From: Haloarcula litorea
Lineage (GTDB): Archaea; Halobacteriota; Halobacteria; Halobacteriales; Haloarculaceae
Direction of reading: 5' to 3'
DNA: 64,000 nucleotides
Assembly (NCBI RefSeq): GCF_029338195.1
Contig: NZ_CP119779.1
Span: forward strand, 1-64,000
The notes under the pieces were generated by a model. It saw only the letters and a program-made list of their open reading frames with translations, was not told where the DNA came from and made no database searches. Of this stretch, positions 55,573 to 63,554 are shown one piece after another; within the stretch, counting starts at the first letter, position 1; each line of letters opens with the position of its first letter. The position numbers were made by a program, and so were the translations under genes.

Positions 55573-56408
55573 ACCTCCACCCCCCGTTCGAGCGCCACGA
55601 ACAGCGCGCCGGCGACGAGGTCCGCCGTCGTCCCGGGGTTGACGTCGCGGGCGACCAGTTCCTCGGCCAGCTCCGTCGCGTCCTCGTCGCCGTCGAGGAC
55701 CGCCCGCGCCCGCCGCTGGACCTCCGCGGCCGTCTCGGGGTCGTCGCGCGTGACGACGAAGGTGTCCGGCTCCGCGGCCAGCAGTTCGAGGAAGACACGC
55801 GAGGCGCGGTCGGCGACCGGTCCCGTGGCGTCCCGAACGCGCTCGGCGGTGTCGAACACGCGCTCGAACCCGGCCGTCCACTCGGCGGCCACGCCGTCGA
55901 CGTCGGCGCTGTCGGCCATCACGTCGGCCAGGGTCAGCCCGCGGCGTTCGAGTTCCGGGACTGCGTCGCTCCCGCGACGCACGTCCAGGGGTTCCATCCC
56001 CTCGGGCGGATCGTCGACCGCCACGTCGACGTGTTCGAACGCGCGGTAGAAGTCCGCGGCGTCGGCCACCGTCGTCGCGTCGACGACCTGCCGGACGCCG
56101 GCCCGTGAGAGCGCCCCATCGCCCGCGGCGGCGACCAGCGGCGACAGCACCAGCAGCGCACCGAACTGCGTGTTGCCGGCCGACTGGTCGGCCATCCCGT
56201 GGACCGCCCGCTCGAAGGCGCGGCCGACGCGTTCGCCCTCGGCGGCCAGTGCGAGTCCCGGCCGAGCGCCGACGGCACCCGCGAGGAAGTGCTCGAACCG
56301 GAGGTCGTCGTACTCGCGCTCGCGGTCGACGTTCCCCGGCTTGGGCGTCCCGGCGACCTCCAGCAGGAGGGCGAGTTCGGCGTTCTGAGCAGGCGTGCGA
56401 CGGCTCAC
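55569..56408 (-). CDS. CitG-like triphosphoribosyl-dephospho-CoA synthase family protein
   Basis: This 279-residue protein resembles CitG/MdcB, which joins ATP ribose to dephospho-CoA to make the prosthetic group of citrate lyase. The all-helical core starts with the signature GTPKPGNVDRE. No citrate lyase genes are nearby, so the true substrate may differ. The GTG start at 56408 overlaps the Dus-like stop, and the TGA overlaps the DUF447 start; the whole operon is coupled. I infer a role in an adenosyl- or ribosyl-modified cofactor. Confidence 0.82.
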   Translation of the reverse strand: MSRRTPAQNAELALLLEVAGTPKPGNVDREREYDDLRFEHFLAGAVGARPGLALAAEGERVGRAFERAVHGMADQSAGNTQFGALLVLSPLVAAAGDGALSRAGVRQVVDATTVADAADFYRAFEHVDVAVDDPPEGMEPLDVRRGSDAVPELERRGLTLADVMADSADVDGVAAEWTAGFERVFDTAERVRDATGPVADRASRVFLELLAAEPDTFVVTRDDPETAAEVQRRARAVLDGDEDATELAEELVARDVNPGTTADLVAGALFVALERGVEV

Positions 56409-57151
56409 GGCCCCACCTCCGCCGCGAACCACTCGTCGGTGGCCGCTCGCACGTCGGCCAGCACCTCGGGATCGTCGCTCGGCCGGCCCACGCTGACCGC
56501 GTCGGCTCCGTACCCGAGGTACTCGCGGGCGGTCTCGCGGTCGCGGACGCCGTTGTTGGCGACGACGAACAGGTCCGTCGCCGCGACCACACGCTCGACG
56601 ACGCTCTCGGAGTCCATCGCGTCGACGTGGACGGCGTCGCCGCCGGCCGACTCGACCGCCCGACAGACCGCCGGGAGGTCGACGCCCCCGACCTCCGCCC
56701 GGACCTTCACCGAGACCGGCGTACCGGTCGCCGCGGCCGCGCGGACCTGCGCGGCCAGTCGGTCGGTGTCCCGCAAGAGCGCCTCGCCCGCGCCGGCCGC
56801 GCACATCTCGTCCTGCCGGCAGTGGGCGTTGAGTTCGAGGACGGCGTCGTGGGCCGCACACACCTCGCCGACGCGACGGATCGGGGGGAGCGAACTGCTC
56901 CGGACGTTGAACGCCGGCCTGAGCGGCGAGTCGGCGAGTGCCGACAGTTGTCGGTCCACGAACGCGACCGGGTCCGCTGGCAGGAACTCCGAGCGATCCC
57001 GCTCGACCAGCCGCCGGGCGGCCTCCCGGGTCGCCCCGTCGAGCGCGATCCCCCCGAGGAACGCACAGCCGACGTGCTCGGCGGCCGCGCGCGCCCAGTC
57101 GGCGTCGGCCGCGCCGCTGAGACTCGCCAGCGCGACGCGGGGCTGGAACAT
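56405..57151 (-). CDS. dihydrouridine synthase-like TIM-barrel protein
   Basis: This 248-residue protein looks like a short TIM-barrel flavoenzyme related to tRNA-dihydrouridine synthases. Recognisable strands include LELNAHCRQDEMCAAGAGE and VSVKVRAEV, and the phosphate-binding end GYGADAVSVGRP. The C-terminal tRNA-binding domain of true Dus enzymes is missing and the protein is shorter than usual. The conserved cysteine of Dus may be represented by CRQDEMC. In this operon it may reduce a small molecule instead of tRNA; this is an inference. Confidence 0.75.
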   Translation of the reverse strand: MFQPRVALASLSGAADADWARAAAEHVGCAFLGGIALDGATREAARRLVERDRSEFLPADPVAFVDRQLSALADSPLRPAFNVRSSSLPPIRRVGEVCAAHDAVLELNAHCRQDEMCAAGAGEALLRDTDRLAAQVRAAAATGTPVSVKVRAEVGGVDLPAVCRAVESAGGDAVHVDAMDSESVVERVVAATDLFVVANNGVRDRETAREYLGYGADAVSVGRPSDDPEVLADVRAATDEWFAAEVGP

Positions 57152-58143
57152 CAGGCCACCCCCGCGAGCGCGTCCGCGACTGCGCGGGCGACCCGGGCGG
57201 CGTCCGCGTCGGTGTCCAGCGTCGTGTCCGTCCGCACGACCGGCCGGTCGAGGTCGGTCCCGTCCTCGTCGTCGAGGACGAACGCGTCGGCGAAGGGGTA
57301 GCACTCGGCGACGCCGGCGGTGCTCGGCTCGCGGCCAACACCGGCCAGCAGGTCGGCCGCCGGCCCCGAGAACACGCGGTCCTCGACGAACGGCGAGACC
57401 GCGACGACCGGGGTCTCGGCCAGCGCGGCACGGACCCCGTCGACGGCGAGCATCGGACCGATGGACGTCACGGGGTTCGACGGCCCGATCACCACCGGCT
57501 CGGCCAGCGCCGTCAGGACGGCGTCGGTCGCGCTCGCCCGCTCGCTGCCCCGGAACTCGACGTCCTCGACGGCCGGTTCGCCGTCCCGTCCGACCCACCA
57601 CTCCTGGAAGTGCATCGGCCCGTCGGGCGTGTGGACGATCGTCGCCACGGGGTCGTCGCTCATCGGGAGCAGCGTCCGGTCGAGACCGAACGCGTCGGCC
57701 AGCGTCCGCGTCGCCTCGGTCAGCGTGTGCCCCTCGTCCAGCAACGAGGTCCGGGTGACGTGGACCGCCCGGTCCCGGTCGCCGATGTGCATAAACTCCG
57801 CGACGCCTGAGAACCGCCGCCAGCGCGCGATGTCACGGCCCGCCGTCTGCCGGTCCGCCGGCAGGTACCGCGGGCCGCCGTCGAGCCCGGCGGCGTCGGC
57901 CAGGCGGTGGAGCTCGTCGTGTGTCTCGGCGGTGTCGTCGGCGATTCCCCACCACGTCTCACTGTCGAGCGCGCCGCCGTCGAGGAAGAGGACCGTGTCC
58001 AGGTCCGGGCAGACGAGATGGCCGCCGAGTTCCACGTCGTCGCCGGTGTTGGCGACCACCGTCGACTCGGCGGGCGCGAACACGTCGTCGGCACCGGCGA
58101 GGAGCTTCGGCGTCCCCGTCCCGCCGGCGAGGAACGTCACCAT
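57151..58143 (-). CDS. cofD: 2-phospho-L-lactate transferase of coenzyme F420 synthesis
   Basis: This 330-residue enzyme transfers a phospholactyl (or phosphoenolpyruvyl) group to 7,8-didemethyl-8-hydroxy-5-deazariboflavin, making F420-0. The motif GGTGTPKLL at 7-15, NTGDD near 32-36, and the [13 protein letters not shown] loop near 220 are CofD hallmarks. The ATG at 58143 has a TATA box 27 bases upstream. It is the first gene of a four-gene operon whose last bases overlap gene by gene. Confidence 0.95.
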   Translation of the reverse strand: MVTFLAGGTGTPKLLAGADDVFAPAESTVVANTGDDVELGGHLVCPDLDTVLFLDGGALDSETWWGIADDTAETHDELHRLADAAGLDGGPRYLPADRQTAGRDIARWRRFSGVAEFMHIGDRDRAVHVTRTSLLDEGHTLTEATRTLADAFGLDRTLLPMSDDPVATIVHTPDGPMHFQEWWVGRDGEPAVEDVEFRGSERASATDAVLTALAEPVVIGPSNPVTSIGPMLAVDGVRAALAETPVVAVSPFVEDRVFSGPAADLLAGVGREPSTAGVAECYPFADAFVLDDEDGTDLDRPVVRTDTTLDTDADAARVARAVADALAGVA

Positions 58144-58164
58144 ACCCGAGGTAGGGAAGAGGGC

Positions 58165-58175
58165 GGCTAAAAACG
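58165..58175 (-). promoter_or_regulatory. promoter of the cofD operon
   Basis: The minus strand reads CGTTTTTAGCC, centred about 27 bases before the cofD ATG. A leaderless operon transcript is expected. Confidence 0.5.
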
Positions 58176-58279
58176 TGCCCTTCCGCCGAGCGGCTCCGGA
58201 ACTGTGAGTCGGAGAATCACACCTGAGAACTGCGCGGATAGCTTCAAGGCCGTTCGTGGTCTCTCTCCGTCCGGAATCT

Positions 58280-58819
58280 ATGCGACCTGCGAACGCCCAC
58301 AGGTTCGCCCCCGCGGCTCCCGACGAGTCTACCGTCTTCGGTGCCTGCGCTCCCGGCTGGCACGCCGCCGCCGACCACGCGGTCGCCCTCGACGACTGGC
58401 TCGCGGCGATGCGACGGGAGCGCGTCGAGCGGGTCTGCTGTCTCCTCCCCGGCCGCCAGCTCGACGCGACCGACGCGAATCTCGACCGATACGCCGACGC
58501 CCTCGGCGAGTCGAACGTCCTCCACGCCCCGGTCCCCGATCACCACCTCCTCCCCGAACCGCTCCTCCACGACGAGATCCTGCCCTTCCTCGCGGCGGCC
58601 GACGCCGCCGAGGAGCGCACCGTCGTCCACTGTCTCGCCGGTATCGGCCGGACGGGGCAGGTGCTGGCGGCGTGGCTCGTCTACAGTCGCGACTACGGTC
58701 CCGACCGGGCCGTCGAGACCGTCCGCGAACAGGGTCGGGACCCGCTCGACGCCGTCCGGGCCGGCAACGCGACCCGTGAGGAGCTGGACGACCTGCTCGT
58801 CTCGGTCACAGGGCGGTGA
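58280..58819 (+). CDS. protein tyrosine/dual-specificity phosphatase
   Basis: This 179-residue enzyme dephosphorylates phosphotyrosine or related phosphoesters. The active-site loop HCLAGIGR holds Cys118 and Arg124 in the CX5R spacing. The general-acid aspartate may be in VPDHHLLPE near residue 85. The ATG at 58280 fits the family length; an upstream GTG eight codons earlier is possible. The neighbouring HD phosphohydrolase starts 56 bases on. Confidence 0.87.
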   Translation: MRPANAHRFAPAAPDESTVFGACAPGWHAAADHAVALDDWLAAMRRERVERVCCLLPGRQLDATDANLDRYADALGESNVLHAPVPDHHLLPEPLLHDEILPFLAAADAAEERTVVHCLAGIGRTGQVLAAWLVYSRDYGPDRAVETVREQGRDPLDAVRAGNATREELDDLLVSVTGR

Positions 58820-58874
58820 ACGCGGCGGCGTCACGGCAGTAGCGTTTTGCGTGGGGCCACCGAAGCGGGGGACG

Positions 58875-60098
58875 ATGACCACGATCAAGGACAGCGTCCA
58901 CGACCACATCGAGGTCGAGGGCGTCGCCGAGGCGCTGCTGGACACGCCGGCCGTCCAGCGGCTCCGCCACGTGAAGCAACTCGGCACCGTGACGCTGGTC
59001 TATCCCTCCGCGAACCACACCCGCTTCGAGCACTCGCTGGGCGTGTTCCACCTGGCCGACCGGGCGCTCGCACACCTCGGGATCGAGGGGCAGCAGGCCG
59101 AGCGGGTGCGGGCGGCCGCCCTCCTCCACGACGTCGGCCACTCCCCGTACAGCCACAACATCGAGGCAGTCGTCCACCGAAGGACCGGCAAGTACCACGA
59201 CGACGTCGCCGGCATCCTCGACGAGGGGGCCGTCGCCCGGGTGCTCACCGAGCACGGCCTCAACCCGGACCGGGTGGCCGGCCTGGTCGCCGGGGAGGGC
59301 GAACTGGGCCAACTGGTCTCGGGCGAACTCGACGTCGACCGGATGGACTACCTCGTCCGGGACGCCCACCACACCGGCGTCCCGTACGGCACCATCGACC
59401 ACGAGCGGCTGGTCCGTCAGCTCCGCTTCGTCGACGGCGACCTGGTGCTCGACGAGGGCAACGTCCAGGCCGCCGAGTCGCTGCTGCTCGCGCGAGCGCT
59501 GATGAACCCGACCGTCTACAAACACCACGTCGCCCGCATCGCCAAGTCGATGCTGCGGCGCGGGACCGAGCGGCTGCTGGCCGCCAGCAACGCCACCGCC
59601 TCGGACCTGCGCCGCTGGGACGACAACGACCTGCTGGTGCGCCTGAGACAGAACGACGAGACCGAGGCCTACGCCCGGCGGCTGAGCGAGCGGGACCTCT
59701 TCAAGCGGGCCGTCTGGGCCGAACTCACCGCCGTCCCGGACGACCTGCTCGGGGCCGACCACCGGGACGTCCGCGCGATGGAACACGACATCGCCGAGGC
59801 CGCCAGCGTCGACCCGGACCGTGTCATCCTCGATATCCCCTCCGAGCCGTCGATGACCGAGTCCAGCAGCCGCGTCCTGGTCAACGGCGACATCCGGACG
59901 CTGAGCGACCAGTCGACGCTCGTCAACGCCATCCGGGCCGCCCAGCGGGACCAGTGGCGACTCGGCGTCTACGCGCCCGAGGGAGACAGCGAGCGGGTCG
60001 GCGATATGGCCATCCGCGAACTCGGCCTCGACCTCGACGGCGCTCGCGTGCGCGACATCCGCCCCGGCATCCACGCGACCCTCGATGAGTTTAACTGA
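58875..60098 (+). CDS. HD-domain phosphohydrolase (SAMHD1/dGTPase-like)
   Basis: This 407-residue metal-dependent hydrolase is probably a dNTP triphosphohydrolase or a related nucleotide phosphatase. The metal ligands follow the H-HD-D pattern: His53 (FEHSLGV), His85-Asp86 (LLHDVGHS) and an aspartate in ELDVDRMDYL near 153-158. The C-terminal helical part resembles the archaeal SAMHD1-like family. The ATG at 58875 has a TATA-like GCGTTTTGCG about 30 bases upstream. The tyrosine phosphatase gene is directly upstream. Confidence 0.9.
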   Translation: MTTIKDSVHDHIEVEGVAEALLDTPAVQRLRHVKQLGTVTLVYPSANHTRFEHSLGVFHLADRALAHLGIEGQQAERVRAAALLHDVGHSPYSHNIEAVVHRRTGKYHDDVAGILDEGAVARVLTEHGLNPDRVAGLVAGEGELGQLVSGELDVDRMDYLVRDAHHTGVPYGTIDHERLVRQLRFVDGDLVLDEGNVQAAESLLLARALMNPTVYKHHVARIAKSMLRRGTERLLAASNATASDLRRWDDNDLLVRLRQNDETEAYARRLSERDLFKRAVWAELTAVPDDLLGADHRDVRAMEHDIAEAASVDPDRVILDIPSEPSMTESSSRVLVNGDIRTLSDQSTLVNAIRAAQRDQWRLGVYAPEGDSERVGDMAIRELGLDLDGARVRDIRPGIHATLDEFN

Positions 60099-60119
60099 CC
60101 GTCGGGCCGAGGGTCGGCC

Positions 60120-61142
60120 ATGATCGTCGAGGGGACCGTCTTGCGCGGTCGGTCGTTCGAGCCCGTCGAGGGGCGGGTCGTGATCGAGGACGGCGAGATC
60201 GCCGCCGTCGAGGAGGCCAGCGTCGAGGGCGACGCCATCGTCTGTCCGGCGTTCGTCAACGCCCACACGCACATCGGGGACTCCATCGCGAAGGAGGCCG
60301 GGGAGGGGCTCTCGCTTTCGGAACTCGTCGCGCCGCCGGACGGCCTGAAACACCGCCTGCTCCGGCAGGCCGACCAGTCCGAACTCGTCGAGGCGATGAC
60401 TCGCTCGCTGTCGTACATGGAACGGAGCGGGACCGGCGCGTTCGTGGAGTTCCGCGAGGGCGGCGTCGAGGGGGTTCGGGCCATCCGCGCCGCGCTGGCC
60501 GACTCGGACCTCCGCAGCGTCGTCCTCGGCCGCGAGACGGTCGAGGCGATGGAGATCTCCGACGGGTTCGGTGCCAGCGGGGCCAACGACGGCGAGTTCG
60601 GGCGCGAGCGCCGGGCGACTCGGGACGCCGACAAGCTGTTCGGCATCCACGCGGGCGAGGTCGACAGCTCCGACATCAACCCCGCGCTCGACCTGGACCC
60701 GGACTTCCTGGTCCACATGGTCCACGCCGAGGACCTCCACCTCCAGCGCGTGGCCGACAGCGAGATCCCGGTGGCGGTCTGTCCGCGATCGAACCTCGTC
60801 ACCGGCGTCGGCCGCCCCCCGGTCGAGGAGCTCTACGAGCGGACCACCGTCGCGCTCGGGACCGACAACGTCTTCCTCAACAGCCCCTCGATGTTCCGCG
60901 AGATGGCCTACACGGCGAAGCTGTACGACCTGCCCGCCCGCGACGTGTTGCGGATGGCGACGGTCAACGGGGCCGAGCTGGCGGGTCTCGACTGCGGCCT
61001 GATCGAGGCGGGACGGCCGGCCAGCGTGCTCGTCCTCGACGGCGACTCCGACAACCTCGCGGGCGCGCACAACCCCGTCCGCGCCGTCGTCCGGCGGGCC
61101 GAGACCGCGGACGTGGAGCGCGTCGTCCGCCCGGACGCGTAG
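60120..61142 (+). CDS. amidohydrolase superfamily protein (deaminase-like)
   Basis: This 340-residue TIM-barrel metal hydrolase has the first metal motif NAHTHIG (His49, His51). A histidine comes in GIHAGEV near 180 and another in HMVHAED near 202, and the catalytic aspartate in LGTDNVFLN near 240. These point to the cytosine deaminase/chlorohydrolase branch (probably a nucleoside, base or thioadenosine deaminase), but the substrate is open. A TATA-like GAGTTTAAC in the end of the HD gene lies about 29 bases before the ATG. Confidence 0.87.
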   Translation: MIVEGTVLRGRSFEPVEGRVVIEDGEIAAVEEASVEGDAIVCPAFVNAHTHIGDSIAKEAGEGLSLSELVAPPDGLKHRLLRQADQSELVEAMTRSLSYMERSGTGAFVEFREGGVEGVRAIRAALADSDLRSVVLGRETVEAMEISDGFGASGANDGEFGRERRATRDADKLFGIHAGEVDSSDINPALDLDPDFLVHMVHAEDLHLQRVADSEIPVAVCPRSNLVTGVGRPPVEELYERTTVALGTDNVFLNSPSMFREMAYTAKLYDLPARDVLRMATVNGAELAGLDCGLIEAGRPASVLVLDGDSDNLAGAHNPVRAVVRRAETADVERVVRPDA

Positions 61143-61186
61143 CCGGGGGCTCCGGCCGACCACCGAGCCGTGTGTTAACACGCACC

Positions 61187-61196
61187 AAATAACTAA
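61187..61196 (+). promoter_or_regulatory. orphaned TATA box of the stress protein gene
   Basis: AAATAACTAA is the only AT-rich element before the insertion sequence. Without the element it would stand about 30 bases before the ATG at 61923, the leaderless distance used throughout this window. The insertion now lies between the two. Confidence 0.45.
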
Positions 61197-61201
61197 GCGC
61201 T

Positions 61202-61210
61202 CCGCCGCCC
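61202..61210 (+). repeat. direct repeat flanking the insertion sequence, left copy
   Basis: CCGCCGCCC directly abuts the left end of the insertion sequence and recurs exactly at 61903-61911 abutting the right end. This looks like a target-site duplication of eight to nine bases, the size typical of IS6 elements; chance is possible in such GC-rich sequence. Confidence 0.55.
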
Positions 61211-61902
61211 CGTCGTGTTAACTTTGGCATCGGTTCCACCAGACGGCGAATGCTTCGAGCCAAGATTCTGCTGTCGCCGGCTCGACGTTGCTAAACGTAT
61301 TTGAGAACGAGGATGTTCGTCGTTTTACCTCACGAAAGACACGTTCGACGCTATTCCGATTTCCGTGGCGACGAATATGAAATCGGAGTCCAAACCGCGA
61401 CAGTGCAGCTTGGAGATGGTCGGCGTCATCGATGAGAAACACCGCATCGTCGATGGCGTGTTTCTCGCGGAGTTCACGCAGAAACACGTGTGTTAGACCT
61501 GAGTTTGTCGTTGGAAACAGCCGTACGTGGAGGAACTCGTTGGTCTTGGGATCGACAGCGGCGTACAGCCAGTAGCGCTCGGTTCCGAGCTGAATTACAG
61601 TCTCATCGACCGCGATGTAATTCGACGATCTCGTGCCGGTTGGCTGTAGATCAGCCTTCTGCACCCAGTTGTGGATCGCCGTTCGACTGCGTTTGACACC
61701 CAACCTCTCAAGATACTGTTTGGTATTCGAAAGCGATAGACCAGCCAGATGCAACTGAATACCCACTTCAACGATCCCCTCCGGTGTCCGCTCTCGCTCC
61801 ATAAAATCCAAATCGATCCAGTCGCTATCACCGGTGAGGCGGTCGATTTCGGGCATAGAACATTCGAAACACCGACCGCCTCATCCTTATCTTAACACGA
61901 CG
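61211..61902. mobile_element. IS6 family insertion sequence
   Basis: This is a 692-base element with perfect eleven-base inverted ends (CGTCGTGTTAA at 61211-61221, mirrored at 61892-61902). It carries one transposase gene on the minus strand and is lower in GC than its surroundings, like other haloarchaeal IS elements. Flanking direct repeats suggest a recent and intact insertion. It sits between an amidohydrolase gene and a stress protein gene. Confidence 0.85.
61218..61856 (-). CDS. IS6 family transposase
   Basis: This 212-residue DDE transposase catalyses replicative transposition. The acidic triad is Asp84 (VDETVIQ), Asp143 or 144 (LIDDADHL) and Glu171 (NSVERVFREVKRR). A short helix-turn-helix-like N-terminus with SNTKQYLERLGV precedes it. 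Codon use differs from the host genes (more A/T third positions), showing foreign origin. The frame is intact, so the element may be active. Confidence 0.92.
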   Translation of the reverse strand: MPEIDRLTGDSDWIDLDFMERERTPEGIVEVGIQLHLAGLSLSNTKQYLERLGVKRSRTAIHNWVQKADLQPTGTRSSNYIAVDETVIQLGTERYWLYAAVDPKTNEFLHVRLFPTTNSGLTHVFLRELREKHAIDDAVFLIDDADHLQAALSRFGLRFHIRRHGNRNSVERVFREVKRRTSSFSNTFSNVEPATAESWLEAFAVWWNRCQS

Positions 61903-61911
61903 CCGCCGCCC
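61903..61911 (+). repeat. direct repeat flanking the insertion sequence, right copy
   Basis: CCGCCGCCC starts right after the right inverted end and is identical to the copy at 61202-61210. Confidence 0.55.
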
Positions 61912-61922
61912 AACAGGGACGT

Positions 61923-62396
61923 ATGTACGACCGGCTACTGATCCCCACGGACGGGTCGGCTGGGATGCGGGGAGTGGTCAGCCACGCCGTTGCCCTCGCG
62001 GACACGCACGACGCCGAGATCCGCGGGCTCTACGTCGTCGACACCGGTCGATACTCGACGCTGCCGGTCGAGACGACGTGGGACGGCGTCACCGAGATGC
62101 TCCGCGAGGAGGGGGAGGTGGCCCTCGACGCCCTGCGAGAGGTCGCCGACGGGGTGCCGGTCGAGACGGCGATCCGCGAGGGAGCACCGAGCACGGAGAT
62201 CGTCGCGCACGCTCGCGAGAACAGCGCCGACGCCATCGTGATGGGGACCCACGGCCGCGGTGGCATCGACCGCTTGCTCCTGGGCAGCGTCGCGGAGCGT
62301 GTGGTGCGCGCCTCGCCGGTCCCGGTCGTGACCGTGCCGGTCAGCGACGTACCAGAGGGGGAACGGGCGGCCGACACGGCTGGGGCCGCCGAGTAG
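61923..62396 (+). CDS. universal stress protein (UspA family), promoter separated by an IS
   Basis: This 157-residue stress protein starts with LLIPTDGS and carries the ATP-binding stretch GTHGRGGIDRLLLGSVAERV and SPVPVVTV. A short acidic/Ala-rich tail follows. The ATG at 61923 is the standard start. Only about 20 bases separate the start from the insertion sequence, so the original promoter is probably cut off. Expression would now depend on sequences inside the element. Confidence 0.92.
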   Translation: MYDRLLIPTDGSAGMRGVVSHAVALADTHDAEIRGLYVVDTGRYSTLPVETTWDGVTEMLREEGEVALDALREVADGVPVETAIREGAPSTEIVAHARENSADAIVMGTHGRGGIDRLLLGSVAERVVRASPVPVVTVPVSDVPEGERAADTAGAAE

Positions 62397-62397
62397 G

Positions 62398-63339
62398 TCA
62401 GACCGGCCGCAGGTGGTCGCAGTCGCCGGCCGAGACGGTCACGCGGCCGTCGTCGGTCTCGACGACCAGCGCGCCGGGGAAGGCGACGTCGACCGCCTCG
62501 CCGACGACCTCGCCGTCGGGGGTCTCGACCCGTACCTCCCGGCCCAGCGTCCCGCTGTACTCGCGCCACTCGTCCAGCACCGCGTCGGGGTCGGTCCGCA
62601 GGTCGTCGAACAGTTCGAGGAACCGCTGTGTGAACGTACGCCGGTCCACCGGCTCGCCCAGTTCCGCCGAGAGACTGGTCGGCTCGGCCTCGGCGGGCAG
62701 GTCCGCGGGGTCGACGTTCGCGTTGACCCCGACGCCGACGACCACCCACGAGACGCGGTCGGCCTCGCCCTCCATCTCGGTGAGTATCCCGACGAGTTTC
62801 CGCTCGCCGTCCGCGCCGTCGACGAGCACGTCGTTGGGCCACTTGATCGACGCGTCGACGCCCGCCTCGCGGGCCGCCCGCGTCGCCGCGACGGCCGCCG
62901 CGAGCGTGAACACCGGCGCGTCGGCCATCGGCACGTCGGGTCGGACGAGCACGGAGCACCAGATGCCCCCGCTGGGGGAGTGCCAGTCCCGGTCGAGCCG
63001 CCCCCGGCCGCCGGTCTGCTCGTCGGCAAGCACCACCACGTCCCCGGCACCATCGGCGGCCAGATCCCGTGCTCGGGCGTTCGTGCTCGGGACGCTGTCG
63101 TGGTACTCGACGGTGAAGGGGGCGTCAAGCCCGTACTCGACGGCCGGGCCGCCGAACTCGGGGACCGCCGACAGCGTGTAGCCGTCGTCGCCGCTGTCGA
63201 TCTCGAACCCCGCTTCTCTGAGTGCCTCGACGTGCTTCCAGACGGCCGACCGCGAGACGGCCAGCTCGTCCGCGAGTGCGGGTCCCGAGACCGGTCCGTC
63301 GGCCAGCGCCGCCAGCACCCGGTGTCGCGTCTCGTTCAT
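62398..63339 (-). CDS. birA: biotin--[acetyl-CoA-carboxylase] ligase with N-terminal HTH
   Basis: This 313-residue enzyme attaches biotin to the carboxylase carrier domain through biotinyl-AMP. Residues 1-60 form a winged helix (VSGPALADELAVSRSAVWKHVEAL), so it may also repress biotin genes like bacterial BirA. The catalytic part has GGRGRLDRDWHSPSGG near 107-122 and the KWPNDV motif. The C-terminal SH3-like domain is present. The ATG at 63339 has a TATA-like element about 28 bases upstream. Its protein substrate is encoded next door. Confidence 0.94.
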   Translation of the reverse strand: MNETRHRVLAALADGPVSGPALADELAVSRSAVWKHVEALREAGFEIDSGDDGYTLSAVPEFGGPAVEYGLDAPFTVEYHDSVPSTNARARDLAADGAGDVVVLADEQTGGRGRLDRDWHSPSGGIWCSVLVRPDVPMADAPVFTLAAAVAATRAAREAGVDASIKWPNDVLVDGADGERKLVGILTEMEGEADRVSWVVVGVGVNANVDPADLPAEAEPTSLSAELGEPVDRRTFTQRFLELFDDLRTDPDAVLDEWREYSGTLGREVRVETPDGEVVGEAVDVAFPGALVVETDDGRVTVSAGDCDHLRPV

Positions 63340-63503
63340 ACCCGGCGTTGGACGCCGGCCGACAAAAAGCGGGCGGGGATGCGGTGGCGGTGTCGTGCTG
63401 TGCGACGACGAACGGCAGACCCCGCCGAGCGGAGCGAGGCGCGGTTTCACTCCCAGCGCGCCGGCGGCGCGACTCGGAGGTGTTTCGTACTGAATTTTTG
63501 CGA

Positions 63504-63543
63504 GGTGGGTGCCCGCAGGGCCGAAGGCCCGAGGACACCCACC
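63504..63543. repeat. nested hairpin between BirA and the biotin carboxylase gene
   Basis: Outer arms GGTGGGTG (63504-63511) and CACCCACC (63536-63543) pair fully, and inside them GGGCC (63518-63522) and GGCCC (63526-63530) form a second stem with a GAA loop. It lies just after the carboxylase stop. On the minus strand it is followed by an A-run and not a T-run, so it is not a classical intrinsic terminator. Confidence 0.45.
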
Positions 63544-63554
63544 GACGTGAAGAG

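Noticed and set aside
58806-61181. 791-codon open frame opposite the HD and amidohydrolase genes
   Set aside because: It runs across two genuine genes and their spacer, has shadow composition and no motif.
61172-61181. Palindrome GTGTTAACAC close to the insertion sequence, like a second IS end
   Set aside because: It shares the GTGTTAA core of the IS end but lacks the rest of the inverted repeat and a flanking duplication; it may be an operator or chance.
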